DNA from: Plantago elongata | Taxonomy: Eukaryota > Streptophyta > Magnoliopsida > Lamiales > Plantaginaceae | Length of the DNA stretch: 33,605 nucleotides | Direction of reading: 5' to 3' | NCBI GenBank assembly: GCA_036897095.1 | Contig: JAYMSP010001303.1 | Span: 1-33,605 of the forward strand | Shown here: positions 33,088 to 33,605 of the stretch, piece after piece | Layout of the letters: each line of letters begins with the position of its first letter | Numbering within the stretch: position 1 is the stretch's first letter | The notes under the pieces: generated by a model | Told to the model about the DNA's origin: nothing | Database searches by the model: none | The model's input: the letters and a program-made list of their open reading frames with translations, nothing else | Position numbers and translations under genes: made by a program

Positions 33088-33243
33088 TTGGTCCTGACCA
33101 TTCATTTTGAAATTGGTCCTTTTTTTTTCCATTTCGATTTTGGTCCTGAGGACCATGTAAAATACCGTATGTGCATATATGCCCGTATTTCGGCTGAGTT
33201 GGCGTGAATTGGCGATGATGTGGCGTGAGTTGGCATGAATTGA
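33088..33243. repeat. Repeat-like region: TTGGTCCT triplet and 10-bp tandem
   Basis: TTGGTCCT occurs at 33088-33095, 33113-33120 and 33140-33147, spaced about 25-27 bp. At 33199-33238 a 10-bp unit of the type TTGGCGTGAA repeats four times imperfectly. The composition and wording (GGACCA.. on the minus strand) recall terminal regions of plant DNA transposons and other repeats. No terminal inverted repeat partner is inside the window. Confidence 0.5.
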
Positions 33244-33324
33244 GCTCATGGAGCAATATGGAGTGAAAATTCCCCCCATTAAAGACCATTAAAGATCTAA
33301 GGAAAACAAAACCAGACGGCAAAA

Positions 33325-33605
33325 ATTGGAGAATTTCAAGAAAATCGATTTTTGGGTCATGACGATGACGAAGAGGCCTGATGATGAATTACACATGCCG
33401 AATCCCGATTATGGTACTTAAAGATTCAATTTTTATGTTGTTCGAACGTATATATAACGTGAATCAAGTCAAAAAATTGGCCTTCCCCTGTTTCTTGATG
33501 TATCCCCTGTTTTCACACATTTTATTGATGCAAAAATGTTATTATGTGAATATTTGAGTCTGGTTTTAGGAGAGTTGTATGTTTTTTCTGTTTCTGCAGA
33601 TTTAA
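33325..33605 (+). other. Possible 5' end of an element or gene cut by the window
   Basis: A short frame opens with MTMTKRPDDELHMPNPDYGT (ATG at about 33359) and stops after 20 codons, or meets a GT donor at the GGTACTT near 33413. The window ends in TTTCTGCAG followed by ATTTAA, which could be a splice acceptor. This may be a first exon of a gene to the right or of a mobile element. No product is recognised. Confidence 0.25.

Overview
This window is nuclear DNA from a flowering plant, most likely a eudicot. The evidence is spliced genes with GT-AG introns, an AT-rich background, and proteins of plant-specific or plant-typical architecture. I cannot name the species from the sequence. All gene models were built by hand from reading frames and splice sites. 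Each has exon phases that close perfectly, but none is confirmed by transcripts.

Four protein genes are present. From left to right: (1) a 22-exon gene on the minus strand (2824-9959, 1009 aa) for an ATX4/ATX5-type trithorax histone-lysine methyltransferase (PWWP, PHD, extended PHD, SET, post-SET); (2) a 4-exon minus-strand gene (13669-17070, 274 aa) for a CCT-motif protein; (3) a 6-exon minus-strand gene (26504-29230, 297 aa) for a NudC/CS-domain protein of the BOBBER type; (4) a 3-exon plus-strand gene (31305-32577, 354 aa) for an alpha/beta-hydrolase of the class 3 lipase-like At4g10955 group. The order ATX4/5 - CCT - BOBBER is, from memory, also the order at two Arabidopsis loci (At4g27890-27910 and At5g53400-53430), so the three minus-strand genes form an ancient syntenic block. 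The BOBBER and hydrolase genes are divergent and share about 1.7-2 kb of upstream DNA.

The rest is intergenic: 1-2.4 kb (left edge, GC-rich hairpins and small duplications), 10.4-13.2 kb (duplications, a palindromic W-box pair, exon-like but unassignable pieces), 17.3-25.9 kb (a large AT-rich gene desert), 29.3-30.9 kb (shared promoter region) and 32.6-33.6 kb (right edge). Three things stand out. A 54-bp stretch at 21413-21466 reads like plastid rpoC2 (a nuclear plastid insertion). A fragment at 32822-32940 resembles plant MutS2. An approximately 73-bp tandem array at 19616-19801 lies between two G-boxes. The right end (33088-33605) has the look of repeat or mobile-element DNA. I found no RNA gene, no CRISPR array and no intact transposon, and I see no clear sign of a new multi-gene system.
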